A stretch of DNA of 64,000 bases from Candidatus Poseidoniaceae archaeon. Its GTDB lineage: Archaea > Thermoplasmatota > Poseidoniia > Poseidoniales > Poseidoniaceae. This document shows, piece after piece, positions 41,501 to 50,075 of this stretch. A program made the position numbers and the translations under genes. The stretch covers positions 62,001 through 126,000 of the forward strand of contig CASIAW010000004.1 in the NCBI GenBank assembly GCA_949372875.1. The letters run 5' to 3'. The first letter of the stretch is position 1; each line of letters starts with the position of its first letter. The notes beneath the pieces were generated by a model. The model had not been told where the DNA came from and did no database searches. It saw only the letters and a list, made by a program, of their open reading frames with translations.

Positions 41501-42707
41501 CAGCCCAGTTGCTGTTCGTATCGGCAGGTTGAACTCTACAGAACGAGCCTGCAGAACAGGTAGCAGTGAGGTCGAGGTTTGAGAATCCATAGATACCTTG
41601 AGAGGAATCCAAGACTGCTGCAATGGAAAAGTTAGCAAAAATCTCTCCCATGGTTCGGCCAAGCATACCGCTCTGACCGCTGACTGGAGACCGAGCAAGG
41701 TTCTCAACACCCAATCCGCCTGTGGCAGAATCTTGAACCAATTGTCGGACAGCAGGACCGCCGCCAAGGTGGTCAGCCAAATACATCGTAAAAATGAAAC
41801 CTGCACCATAATCGGCAAATCGCTGATTCCACCATCGGACTGAAAGTTCAGACGCTTGAGTCCACTGGTTCAAGTGACTGACAAGGGTAGAATCGGCTCC
41901 AAAACAGAGGAATATTGCAACGTCAGCATTTCCTTCATCAATCCAGAGGTTTTCGTAAGGGTCTTGTGCATTGTGCAGCAAGTGCTCAAGTTCGTGAGCA
42001 AGAATCGATTTACCCCAAGAAAGCGTTACGTCAGCGTAATCAACAAACAATGCTTCTCGTGAACTGGACATCGATGGAGAGAAATAACCGCCGATATTGT
42101 AAGCACCATCAATATCGTAAATGACAATTTGAACTTGACAGTTGTTATCGACATCCGGAGGAGCAAGCCCTCTGCCGTCTTGGTAGTCCTTGCCGTAATA
42201 CGTCGTCATGGTCGGGTAAATGGTTTGGTCCCAAGAAGATGCAAGGTTGTTCAAGACTGTAGAACTGAGTGTTCGGCCAGATTGAACCAAGAAAGCGACA
42301 GTTTGAGTGGTCTTGGCGACATAGGTATCCACTGAGCCGCCCGAAGTTGGAACGGTGAGTTGGTCGTTGACAACGTGTGGGTTGCAGGCACGTCCACCAG
42401 CACGTGCTGAAGTTTGAGGCTCGTAAGCCATATCCTCAACACCGGGCCGACCAGCGTCAATCCACTCTTTTTTCAAGAAAGAGAAAGCAGAAACAACAGG
42501 CTGTTCTTCTTCGATCATCAAATATTGGTCGCCCATTTCGATTTCAAAGTCAGCGATGTCTCCAATAACAACGCCTCCAGCACTGTAAGGCAGCACCTCG
42601 TTTACCTCCTCAGGTTCTGCTCCAGCAGAAAGCAAAAGAGGAGAGATTCCGGAGACGAAAAGAAGCGTTACCAAAAGCAAGGCGGTATTGGAGCGTAGTT
42701 CCGACAT
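38505..42707 (-). CDS. Giant surface zinc protease-like protein with PKD domains
   Basis: A signal peptide (TALLLVTLLFVSGISPLLLSAGA) precedes a zincin-type catalytic domain with HELEH (His238, Glu239, His242) and, shortly after, NLWIDEGNADVA, where Glu likely gives the third ligand. This pattern resembles secreted metalloproteases of the immune-inhibitor-A/M6-like groups. About six PKD-type beta domains follow (for example YAWNFGDSTTSG, YNWSFSDDDSFG, YSWDFGDGSPLD), and one membrane helix (LATFVALITVALILGWLVM) anchors the 1400-residue protein with a short cytoplasmic tail. It should act outside the cell on proteins. A GAGGTG site lies 7 bases before ATG 42707. The next gene on the other strand is an M28 peptidase. 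Confidence 0.85.
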   Translation of the reverse strand: MSELRSNTALLLVTLLFVSGISPLLLSAGAEPEEVNEVLPYSAGGVVIGDIADFEIEMGDQYLMIEEEQPVVSAFSFLKKEWIDAGRPGVEDMAYEPQTSARAGGRACNPHVVNDQLTVPTSGGSVDTYVAKTTQTVAFLVQSGRTLSSTVLNNLASSWDQTIYPTMTTYYGKDYQDGRGLAPPDVDNNCQVQIVIYDIDGAYNIGGYFSPSMSSSREALFVDYADVTLSWGKSILAHELEHLLHNAQDPYENLWIDEGNADVAIFLCFGADSTLVSHLNQWTQASELSVRWWNQRFADYGAGFIFTMYLADHLGGGPAVRQLVQDSATGGLGVENLARSPVSGQSGMLGRTMGEIFANFSIAAVLDSSQGIYGFSNLDLTATCSAGSFCRVQPADTNSNWAGPWSSTGHSVEGWGIRAFKFTPGASSPAPLTMRLTADVSQFDGVVVSRATADGLWTATDLDFQNNVATALIPGFGNLTDEVWAITWYASTVADCDYTSCGPSYPQGTVDIEAARITSPASLTLNTTTLSDRDGDGSPDTVQVNYEVFSNAFFEDLDVTTKVLDNSGVVVDTQTKRVSAGGGTATEESIWFTAPYNSQYTFQMEMKDMIGTTVDTLSAAPLILDNMKPTANGSISPNESQTWENIQFTGDGFDAWGLSFDNNSLPYLDAPVAYAWNFGDSTTSGLKSPFRSYQSIGFYNATLQVQDQGGSWSDADILELNITDSTPPIPLITVNGVLVEEEISILTNQMILFSASLTVDNVPTQNLSFQWNWGDGLTDGGIGMFEAPHEWGDIDGINATYNLTLTVSDGNNIGVKNIVVNVNNRIPYQIFSDNLSTFTYTSIVMPDVFKDSDGSLVSYAWFFPEGVNLDGGVTDRDDEFTLTSSNDPNPLPSWDTPGLKTAELTVMDDDGSMAMATLSIRVLNQIPVADFVVKTTTSGTSIIDFRVEDGQVETPYTFDGRASFDPDGTVGDSSDLTYNWSFSDDDSFGASPQVTHSFSEPGIHTVTLFVTDADGEQSIARVLTVEIANPLPIIEVKILDAWYNEEQMTDTSVLPEVTDLDWSRTFNEEGNTFAAPHSLLYFDSDGTRDGDQSFEGKYVPLDVNSPDWNGLVQYSWDFGDGSPLDQQATPWHAYSLPGEYTVSLTVRDAFGTGDVTRAYFTVVIDHPPIIYNIFIPEEIIVSDSNSFLANFSDIEADLGIAVYRDTNINDGSISDRDETLSSDLQIRWDLDIEVDADNNGDPADDWIEPPSGSVTRVTGSWSEVGTYTIRLEICDSIGICDSMDEEIDVNPVPSDPPSLSDFSVEEWKGWLADAGSDLATFVALITVALILGWLVMRDPSELEDEAKQAAETYTDVEHVESQGGLLGMDHHTPPPAPGILSKDERRSDDSGYIRPLRRRG

Positions 42708-42762
42708 TTATGGCACCTCATTTATTCGCAAGACTGCTAACATCTACACGACTTGAAATGAG

Positions 42763-42773
42763 GTATTTAAGAG
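42763..42773 (+). promoter_or_regulatory. TATA box for the M28 peptidase gene
   Basis: GTATTTAAGAG lies 22-32 bases before ATG 42795, matching archaeal TATA spacing for a leaderless transcript. No ribosome-binding site is seen at that start. Confidence 0.55.
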
Positions 42774-42794
42774 TGGGTCTATGAGGCTTCATAC

Positions 42795-44012
42795 ATGCTC
42801 ATGTCAGATGAAGGCAATTTCCGAACCTCCAAGTGGTTTGCCAAACTCGCTGTCCTCGTGCTTCTGTGCGCATGCAGCACCTCGTTTATTCAACCAGTCA
42901 ATGCGGTTGAATCACCCTATGGAGAAGTCGAGATATGCGAATATGTGGATGACCTTGAGTTCAACGGGACACTTGCCAATGAATCAGTCCACTGGCAAAC
43001 GGACCTTGGACCTCGCATCCCTGGCTCGAATGCATCCGAAATATTCCGCACTTCCGTTGATGAAAATCTCACGGAGTGGAACGTTTCTATGCACGAATAC
43101 ACGGTAGATAACTTGACCTTTACCAATATTGAAGCGGTATTGGAACCCGTGGTTGTTGCAGAAGACACCCCTCGTATCGTCTTAGTGGCGCATTACGATA
43201 CACGTAATGTCGCAGAACGGGACAGCGATGAAAACAGAACCAATGAGCCGATTATCGGAGCAAATGATGGTGCAAGCGGTACAGCAGCGCTGTTGGAACT
43301 GGCCCGGATTATACCAACAATGAATCTCGAATACGAAGTGGAACTACTTTTCACCGATGCTGAAGACCAAAATTACACACCTCACCGATTTTTCGGTGCA
43401 GAAGCATGGGCCAGTGAACAAAGTCAGCATGACATCAATCGTACTGCAGCCTATATCGTATTGGATATGATCGGCGATGCTGACTTACAATTGACGCACA
43501 TATGGCCAGGAAACGGTGCATTGTGGACAACCATCTCCCCTCTTGCTGAAGCACTTGGGATGGTCGAAAACAAAACCGATTGCTACGGTGAGATGGGCGT
43601 GAAAATCTTCGATAAAGAGACCTCCATCGGCGTCTATGATGACCACGTCGCTGCATTGAACATTGGCATACGAGCCATTGATCTAATCGACATACGCTTT
43701 GGCCCCGGAGCTCAAGCATTCGGCGGTTACTGGCACACGCATGAAGACACGCCCGACAAAGTGAGTGCTGAATCACTGGAAACCGTCGGCCGTTTGACCG
43801 AACTGGGGTTAAGAAGCGGTGCATGGTTAGAGAGAAACGCTACTCAAGAAGAAGTCCAAGAACCAGAATCTACGCAAGAGGAAGAGTTCGCAGAAGATGA
43901 AACACTTGAGACCAAAAGCCATCCATTTTTGACCGTAATGGCAGCATGTTCCATCGGAATATTACTCCTTACTGTCTCTTTCCTTCAAAGGAATATTCGG
44001 AAGAAATCCTGA
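42795..44012 (+). CDS. M28 family zinc aminopeptidase, secreted and membrane-anchored
   Basis: A signal segment (LAVLVLLCACSTSFIQPVNA) leads into an M28 peptidase fold. Zinc-ligand motifs are VLVAHYDTRN (His, Asp), GANDGASGTAALLELA (Asp) and LLFTDAEDQ (Asp/Glu). A late HTHEDTPDK supplies the last His. The C-terminal helix (FLTVMAACSIGILLLTVSFL) anchors the protein to the membrane, with the catalytic domain outside. With the neighbouring zincin it suggests extracellular protein breakdown and peptide trimming. M1 at 42795 and M3 at 42801 are both possible; the TATA-box spacing favours the first. Confidence 0.9.
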   Translation: MLMSDEGNFRTSKWFAKLAVLVLLCACSTSFIQPVNAVESPYGEVEICEYVDDLEFNGTLANESVHWQTDLGPRIPGSNASEIFRTSVDENLTEWNVSMHEYTVDNLTFTNIEAVLEPVVVAEDTPRIVLVAHYDTRNVAERDSDENRTNEPIIGANDGASGTAALLELARIIPTMNLEYEVELLFTDAEDQNYTPHRFFGAEAWASEQSQHDINRTAAYIVLDMIGDADLQLTHIWPGNGALWTTISPLAEALGMVENKTDCYGEMGVKIFDKETSIGVYDDHVAALNIGIRAIDLIDIRFGPGAQAFGGYWHTHEDTPDKVSAESLETVGRLTELGLRSGAWLERNATQEEVQEPESTQEEEFAEDETLETKSHPFLTVMAACSIGILLLTVSFLQRNIRKKS

Positions 44013-44088
44013 GAGGGCTTGCGCGGCAGGACAAGGGAAGGGTATTATCCGCGCATGCTTTGACCTGAGTTAAGCGGAGGTGGGTGAC

Positions 44089-44967
44089 ATGGCACAAGAA
44101 GAATTGGATGAACGCCTCGTAGCCCTTCGTGCTCGCGTTCAAGCCAAACTTGAACATTCGGAATCTGAAAAGGCAATCCGTCAAAAAGCCGCTGATGATG
44201 AACTGGTAGTCGAAGCTCATGAACTGGACCAAGCGGTGGAAAAGGCAACAGTCCGTTTCCAAGCGAAAATCGATGAACTGGACCAATCGGACAAATCTCG
44301 ACTACTCACTCTTGCTGCCTCTCTCATTTTAGTCGGTAGCATTCTTGGCATGGCATCAGGTGCGCTTATTCTCAATGGAAACCCTGACGATTTACTTGCT
44401 TCGAGTTTGTTTGAAAGAGCGGAGCGAGTTGACATTACGGGACTCACAATCGAAGCGGAAGATGGCAATGGTGTGGCGAATGTCACGATTCAACTGCTCA
44501 ATATCGATACCGATGAAGTGATTGCTCAAATGGCGACGGATGAAAACGGCTATTTTAGATTTGAAAATATTCTAAGTACAGTCATGACGTTACATGTAGA
44601 AGCCGAGGGATACATTACTGTGGAGCGAGATTTCATGCCCGAAGAAGCAGGTATCAAGCCGGTTACAATGACTCCTGGAGAGGGGTTGAGAGTCGAAGAA
44701 GGCGTCACTTCTGACGAAGGATGGGTTCTGGAATTAGCCGTTGGCCTTTCAACTGCTGTCGGTGTATTCACAGTACTCACGGCCTTTGTCGGATTCCAAG
44801 CAGCGGTTGAAGTTCGGCGGGCCAAGTATTACCGAAGAACACAATACCTCGCTGGAATTTCCTTGTTTAGTCGCGGCCTGATTATTTTCGGTCCATTCCT
44901 TATCCTTCTTGGAATGATTCTTCTCGTTATTTCAAAGGATCAATTTAGCGACGTTGGCGGTGATTGA
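44089..44967 (+). CDS. Membrane protein with coiled coil and carboxypeptidase-regulatory-like domain
   Basis: The N-terminal ~70 residues are highly charged and coiled-coil-like (ELDERLVALRARVQAKLEHSESEK). A membrane helix follows (LLTLAASLILVGSILGMASGALIL), then a beta-sandwich unit resembling a carboxypeptidase D regulatory domain (GVANVTIQLLNIDTDEVIAQ, then DENGYFRFENIL). Two further membrane helices end the protein (LAVGLSTAVGVFTVLTAFV; GLIIFGPFLILLGMILLVI). GGAGGTG lies 6 bases before ATG 44089, so the ORF track GTG 44080 is rejected. It ends exactly where the thymidylate kinase begins (TGA-ATG), suggesting an operon. Confidence 0.72.
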   Translation: MAQEELDERLVALRARVQAKLEHSESEKAIRQKAADDELVVEAHELDQAVEKATVRFQAKIDELDQSDKSRLLTLAASLILVGSILGMASGALILNGNPDDLLASSLFERAERVDITGLTIEAEDGNGVANVTIQLLNIDTDEVIAQMATDENGYFRFENILSTVMTLHVEAEGYITVERDFMPEEAGIKPVTMTPGEGLRVEEGVTSDEGWVLELAVGLSTAVGVFTVLTAFVGFQAAVEVRRAKYYRRTQYLAGISLFSRGLIIFGPFLILLGMILLVISKDQFSDVGGD

Positions 44968-46326
44968 ATGTACCTCATCACAGTCGAGGGCGGTGATGGC
45001 TCTGGTAAAGGTGAAGCAGCCCGTATACTGCTGGAATTGGCAGCGGAATATCCGTTTCCGGAAGTTCATGCAACACACGAGCCAAGGCGACACAGTGAAC
45101 TAGGTAAGTTGGCACTGACTTCGGTTAAACTCGGTAACAAAACACCGCTTGAAGAAGCAGGCCTATTTGCAGCAGACCGACTTGACCACTCGCATACTTG
45201 GATACGTCCGTTATTGCAAAAAGGACATGTCGTCATCTCCGATAGAAACATTCACTCCTCACTCATCTACCAAGGAATCGTTGGCAACCTTGGTGTCGAC
45301 CATGTCGCACAAATGAATGCTGCTGCAATGATTCCAGACTTGGTATTGTGGATTGATTGTGACCCAGATAAAGCCATGAAACGCATCCAATCGGGAACCT
45401 TGCGAATGAACAGTGAGAAGCAAGAATATTTTGAGACAGCCGAAATTCAAAAAACCATACGTAAAGGATTCATTGACTTGCTTTCGGGTGATGTTAAGGC
45501 GCCAGCACCTTTTGACAAATGCTGTGTTGTTGGGCCTATTTTGAATGAAGGCGGACTTGATGAACTCAAGAAAAAACTTCGTGCTGAACTTCGTGCATTC
45601 TTCAATCGGAAGCCATCCCCACTCAATGTTGTAGCAGATGAAGTCGACCGGTATTTACTTCGAACACTTGTTGCAGATGTTAAGAAACAACAACGCCTCC
45701 CTGGTGCGCCCCAAGAACGAACGGCGATTCATATCGGCTGGTTATCAGGTCGATCACCTGCACAATGGATGGAATTTGCAGAATCAAAGTGGGATTCGGA
45801 AAACGCCGGTTCCAACGATGTCCCGGCAACCCCTCATGCACATTCGTGCTGGTCAGTATTAGGAACGCTCTCGTTAATCGTCGGTTCAAGTGAAGTTCCT
45901 CGACTCCACAAAGCATTCGGACCTCATCGAATGGTCACACAACGCCATACGCAGAGGCTGATTAAGTGGCTTGAGAAGACACGGTGGATTCACAAACAAC
46001 AATCACACGTTCCTTTTGCAGAGGCTCAAGTGTTCAAACTTCGTGACAGTCGATTGGGATACGGGCGCTTAGCTCTCGCCATGTGGCCATTACGAACTCA
46101 AATCGCTTCATGGAGGCGGGCCAACCCGGATGCTGAATGGACGACTGCTTTGCGCTCTCTTCTGAATCCAGTCGATGGCAGACAACCTCGCCCTCGTATT
46201 CGAAAGTCGGTTGAATACATTTGCAAGCGCCTCGAAATGTTGAGCAGTGGGCATGAAATGTGCCCAGTTCCAACAACCGTTGAAGAATTGTTGGCATGGT
46301 GGGAAACTCCACCACCAAAGGACTGA
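44968..46326 (+). CDS. tmk: Thymidylate kinase with a C-terminal extra domain
   Basis: The first ~215 residues are a dTMP kinase: P-loop GGDGSGKGEAARIL, the THEPRRH segment, and the DRX motif as VISDRNIHSSLIYQG. P-loop residue Lys-Gly replaces the usual Lys-Ser/Thr pair. Known enzymes are about 200-215 residues; this one is 452. The second half (from about LNVVADEVDRYLLRTLV) is a basic, helical region I cannot place (WSVLGTLSLIVGSSEVPRLH, then PRIRKSVEYICKRLEML). It is in the same frame with no sign of a lost stop. The role of the extra part is unknown. Confidence 0.85.
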   Translation: MYLITVEGGDGSGKGEAARILLELAAEYPFPEVHATHEPRRHSELGKLALTSVKLGNKTPLEEAGLFAADRLDHSHTWIRPLLQKGHVVISDRNIHSSLIYQGIVGNLGVDHVAQMNAAAMIPDLVLWIDCDPDKAMKRIQSGTLRMNSEKQEYFETAEIQKTIRKGFIDLLSGDVKAPAPFDKCCVVGPILNEGGLDELKKKLRAELRAFFNRKPSPLNVVADEVDRYLLRTLVADVKKQQRLPGAPQERTAIHIGWLSGRSPAQWMEFAESKWDSENAGSNDVPATPHAHSCWSVLGTLSLIVGSSEVPRLHKAFGPHRMVTQRHTQRLIKWLEKTRWIHKQQSHVPFAEAQVFKLRDSRLGYGRLALAMWPLRTQIASWRRANPDAEWTTALRSLLNPVDGRQPRPRIRKSVEYICKRLEMLSSGHEMCPVPTTVEELLAWWETPPPKD

Positions 46327-47091
46327 TCACTCTTCTTGTCCAACTTCAAGTTCAAAACGAGCGTTTGCTGGCAATCGAACTTCACTGGCGTTTTCAAAGA
46401 ACTGAGGTCGTGCACAGAACGCAGCACCGGTGAGTATTGCAATCCCAAGACCAAAAGGCGTACCTGTGAGTGGTCGAGTAAAGTTGTTTGACTCGTATCC
46501 GGTCAAAAGTTGAGTAAAACCATCAATCAACAAGGGCAGGCAAAGTAGAGCACCTACTCCAATCCAAGCAGCGGTTCTACGATTTTCTCTATAGATTCTT
46601 TCAAGCCATTGATCTGGAAGCAAAGAAAGGCAGGAATCTTTGATTGTCCAGCGATTATGTCCGAATCGAGAAAACATCAAGCCACCAATTGCGAGGCCAA
46701 AGAAGATGCCAACATCACGGGTGCAGACTGGCATCTGGTTCCCGTTCAGTTCCCAACTTCGGTCGTGCTTGTTATGGCAATTGAGATCGCCGAACATGTA
46801 GATGAAGGCACTGTAAGGGTCCAGTTCAGACCAAGCAAAAGGTTCGTGCAGATGCAGTGAGCCATCCTCGTGTTCATGAAGCAAGGAGTCGGGTGTGTTG
46901 CCTTTGGAAAAAGCCCCGTCTTCGGTTGCGTAGTCAAACGCATTGGCCCGGCCACTCAAATCAGGCACTGTATTTGCGGGTAAGAGAAACGGGACAAGAA
47001 AAAAGGAAATGAGAAAAAAAGTGCTTACACCAAAAATCCAATTTCCGGTTTTGCGTTCTCGAAGCCGGTCGGGTAAACCGTTCTTCTCCAT
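46327..47091 (-). CDS. DUF2085-like membrane protein
   Basis: The protein has about four membrane segments (IFGVSTFFLISFFLVPFLLP; GIFFGLAIGGLMFS; WIGVGALLCLPLLIDGF; FGLGIAILTGAAFC). The segment NCHNKHDRSWELNGNQMPVC then TRDVGIFFG matches the conserved CH-x-x-x-x-RS-...-P-V-C-x-R-x-x-G of the DUF2085 family. A His/Asp/Glu-rich loop sits before it (HEHEDGSLHLHEPF), suggesting metal binding. The function of the family is unknown. ATG 47091 is used (254 aa); the ORF track start 47322 would cover the divergent gene. Confidence 0.75.
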   Translation of the reverse strand: MEKNGLPDRLRERKTGNWIFGVSTFFLISFFLVPFLLPANTVPDLSGRANAFDYATEDGAFSKGNTPDSLLHEHEDGSLHLHEPFAWSELDPYSAFIYMFGDLNCHNKHDRSWELNGNQMPVCTRDVGIFFGLAIGGLMFSRFGHNRWTIKDSCLSLLPDQWLERIYRENRRTAAWIGVGALLCLPLLIDGFTQLLTGYESNNFTRPLTGTPFGLGIAILTGAAFCARPQFFENASEVRLPANARFELEVGQEE

Positions 47092-47173
47092 GCATTGTGC
47101 AATGAGGGACAACTGATGAACTTTCGCTCGGCAAAAGGCGAGTATTGATGTGTAAAGCCTGCTTAGAGGTGGC

Positions 47174-47806
47174 ATGAGCCTCAAGGAGGGGGAACCGGTT
47201 GGACTTGGAACAGGTCTGCAGGCAGGGGCTTTTATGGGCCTGTATCTGGGCTTCAGTTTGGCTGTCATCTCCGTTTTAACCGACCCGAGTGAACTGAAAA
47301 GACTCGTCTCTCTCATGTGCATACCTCCAATGGTCGGCTCGATTCTTCTCGGCCCTTTTTTGGCTCGTCGTCGGCGACCTGTTTTTTTGGGAACACAGCC
47401 GCTTGCAGTCGCTCGAGAACTTCTTCATCCATTCAACGAAGGTCAAGGAAACTGGCGGGTGCTTAGCCACATCAAAAGCGACGGTATGTCCATCCGAATC
47501 GACATGCACAATTTGACCAATGTTTCCGGCGTTGTTGAGTCCGCATTGCAACTTGCCGACCATTATTCTGTCAAATTCATCGTTGGCCAAGGCATGACGA
47601 ACAGCCGACAACCAGAGTTACGAAACAAGGTGCTTTCTCATATTGAAGAAAAAGTCAGTATCTCTCGACGCTCAAGGAGCGCTAAATCAATTGAAGTATC
47701 TCCTGAACCGACCGTAAAATACGTCGACCAACAAAAGAAGATCAATCGAGCGATATTGATTCTTCTTCCCATTGTCTCTTTCTTTGCATGGTTAGAAATG
47801 AAATGA
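47174..47806 (+). CDS. Membrane protein with a possible Smr-like domain
   Basis: Two N-terminal membrane helices (GLQAGAFMGLYLGFSLAVISVL and LVSLMCIPPMVGSILLGPFL) precede a soluble part. That part has RIDMHNLTNVSGVVESALQL and IVGQGMTNSRQPELRNKVLSHI, which loosely follow the Smr layout (D-x-H-G then H-G-K-G-x3-S-x5-L-R). A final helix (ILILLPIVSFFAWLEM) may be a third membrane segment. The Smr resemblance is weak: the second motif His is Val and the usual Lys is Gln. It is divergent from the DUF2085 gene across 82 bases. Confidence 0.55.
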   Translation: MSLKEGEPVGLGTGLQAGAFMGLYLGFSLAVISVLTDPSELKRLVSLMCIPPMVGSILLGPFLARRRRPVFLGTQPLAVARELLHPFNEGQGNWRVLSHIKSDGMSIRIDMHNLTNVSGVVESALQLADHYSVKFIVGQGMTNSRQPELRNKVLSHIEEKVSISRRSRSAKSIEVSPEPTVKYVDQQKKINRAILILLPIVSFFAWLEMK

Positions 47807-47876
47807 TTCGTGTTCTGGTTTGATCTCAAAATCACCGAGCCCATCCTTTACATGAGTCGGCGTTCTTGCACTCAAC

Positions 47877-48863
47877 ATGACGGAGATGGATGACTTACTA
47901 CGGCGCCTTGAGAAAGGTGGCATAGAAGTTCCCGCACATGTCAAAAAGGCCATGCTTGAAGTCGATGTGGCCGACTTTACTGACTACGAGGTTGAGCCGT
48001 TTTTTGCCGACCGACCGATTCCATTTCTTGAAACCGATGAAGGTGGCCTCAAGACCATCTCTGCACCGCACATGATTGCAACACTACTGCATCATCTGGA
48101 ATTATCAGAAGGGCAAGAAGTCGTAGTTCTCGGCGCAAAAGGCGGCTATGTCGCTGCGTTGATTGCCATGATTGTTGGTGAGAACGGTCGAGTTCGCTTA
48201 TTGGATCCCTCGCAATTGGCTGTTGAGCACGTCCAATCTCGCCTCACCCATTGGCCAACCGTTGAATCACGAGTGCTCGAAGCGGTTGAAGTCGCACCTG
48301 TGGCGTTTCCAGGAGAATTGAACCGAGTATTAATTACCGGACAAGTCCGTGAATTGCCTGAATGGCTTTCGTCACGAATCGTCGACGGTGGATTTGCCCT
48401 TGCCCCGCTTGGCAACACTGCAGGCCAGCACTTGATGAAAGTCGAACGCCAAGGCGATGAGATGTTCTCAACCGACTTAGGACCGGTCTCGTTTGGCCCC
48501 ATTGATGTCAAAGATACTGAAACTGGCCCAATGAACCCCTACGAACTGGCTGATTTACTCGAATTAACCCTTGAGACCTGTGAAGAACTCGACATGGCTG
48601 ATGAAGATGAGCGGATTGCTTTGCAAGACCTAATTGTTGAACTTCGTCAACTCCCTGCCGACTTACCGCCGCCCGGTGAAGGTGGCATTCCAATGAGCGA
48701 GCATCCAATGTTCCAGTTGATGTGGGAAGCAGCTCCATCCTTCCTTCGCCTTTGGCCAATGGTGCAATTGATGTTGCGTCCAAACCTTGCTCAACCTGGT
48801 GCAGAAGATTGGAATGAAGATGATGACGATGACGGTCAGCATTTTGACGAGTTCAAGCGTTAA
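47877..48863 (+). CDS. Protein-L-isoaspartate O-methyltransferase-like protein with C-terminal extension
   Basis: The PCMT layout is clear: FFADRPIPFLETDEGGLKTISAPHMIATLLHHLEL is the N-terminal substrate region, and VVVLGAKGGYVAALIAMIVG replaces the usual S-adenosylmethionine glycine loop, with a Lys at a position normally Thr/Gly. NRVLITGQVRELPEWL and IVDGGFALAPLG match the late strands. Typical enzymes are ~210-220 residues; this one adds about 110 (from EDERIALQDLIVELRQL), ending in a Glu/Asp tail. It probably repairs or marks isoaspartyl residues. The altered loop makes the activity less certain. Confidence 0.78.
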   Translation: MTEMDDLLRRLEKGGIEVPAHVKKAMLEVDVADFTDYEVEPFFADRPIPFLETDEGGLKTISAPHMIATLLHHLELSEGQEVVVLGAKGGYVAALIAMIVGENGRVRLLDPSQLAVEHVQSRLTHWPTVESRVLEAVEVAPVAFPGELNRVLITGQVRELPEWLSSRIVDGGFALAPLGNTAGQHLMKVERQGDEMFSTDLGPVSFGPIDVKDTETGPMNPYELADLLELTLETCEELDMADEDERIALQDLIVELRQLPADLPPPGEGGIPMSEHPMFQLMWEAAPSFLRLWPMVQLMLRPNLAQPGAEDWNEDDDDDGQHFDEFKR

Positions 48864-48880
48864 TGTCGAAGCGTATCTGC

Positions 48881-48889
48881 TTTTTTAAG
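48881..48889 (+). promoter_or_regulatory. TATA-like box for the giant repeat protein
   Basis: TTTTTTAAG lies 39-47 bases before ATG 48928, leaving room for a short leader. The resemblance to archaeal TATA boxes is only by eye. Confidence 0.35.
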
Positions 48890-49075
48890 ACGAAAGCATT
48901 GATGAGCCGTATGCCAAACCTACACGCATGAACCGAACCGCACTTACTGCTGGAAGTTTACTTGTTTGCCTGCTGATGACCCTTTCTGCCCTTGGCGGAA
49001 TGACCGTTGAAAACCACGAACAAGCCCCTTCAGAATTAACCGAAATAAGCGACGAAATAGCCTTTGTTGTCGCCA

Positions 49076-50075
49076 ATGACTACTGGAGCACACCGGTCTC
49101 ACTCGACAGCACAGATAACGTCGGCTATGATTCTTCATTAGCGATTGATTCCAATGATAACCTGCACGTGACCTACCTTGACAACACCAATTACAATCTT
49201 GAGTACATGACCTATGATGGCTCTTCTTGGAGCACACCGGTCACACTTGACAGCACAGATGCCGTCGGCTTCGACTCTTCATTAGCGATTGATTCCAATG
49301 ATAACCTGCACGTGACCTATCTTGACAGCACCAATTGGAATCTTGAGTACATGACTCATGATGGCTCTTCATGGAGCACACCGGTCACACTCGACAGCAC
49401 AGATAACGTCGGCTCTGAGTCCTCATTAGCGATTGATTCCAATGATAACTTGCACGTGACCTATTATGACAACACCAATGGCAATCTTGAGTACATGACC
49501 CATGATGGCTCTTCTTGGAGCACACCGGTCTCACTCGACAGCACAGGTAGCGTCGGCTATGATTCCTCATTAGCGATTGATTCCAATGATAACCTGCATG
49601 TGACCTACCTTGACGGCACCAATGGCAATCTTGAGTACATGGTCTATGATGGCTCTTCTTGGAGCACACCTGTCTCTCTCGACAGCACAGATTACGTCGG
49701 CCAGTTTTCCTCATTAGCGATTGATTCCAATGATAATCTGCACGTGACCTATCTTGACGACACCTATGACAACCTTGAGTATATGACCTATGATGGCTCT
49801 TCTTGGAGCACCCCGGTCACACTCGACAGCACAGATGACGGTCGGCTATGATTCCTCATTAGCGATTGATTCGAATGATAACCTGCATGTGACCTATCTA
49901 TGACAACACCAATGGCAATCTTGAGTACATGACCTATGATGGCTCTTCTTGGAGCACACCGGTCTCACTCGACAGCACAGATGACGTCGGCTGGCAATCC
50001 TCATTAGCGATTGATTCCAATGATAATCTGCACGTGACCTACCTTGACCACACCAATGCCAATCTTGAGTACATG
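49076..50075 (+). repeat. Seven tandem 144-bp coding repeats
   Basis: The GCGATTGATTCC(A/G)AATGAT-type core recurs at 49141, 49285, 49429, 49573, 49717, 49862 and 50007. The first four intervals are 144 bases, and the last two are 145 because of the two single-base insertions. Repeats are highly similar at the DNA level, including third positions, which implies recent duplication or gene conversion. Confidence 0.9.

Noticed and set aside
49141-50007. Regular spacing resembling a CRISPR or satellite array
   Set aside because: The 144-base period is in-frame protein-coding sequence with conserved protein motifs, with no short repeats separated by unique spacers.
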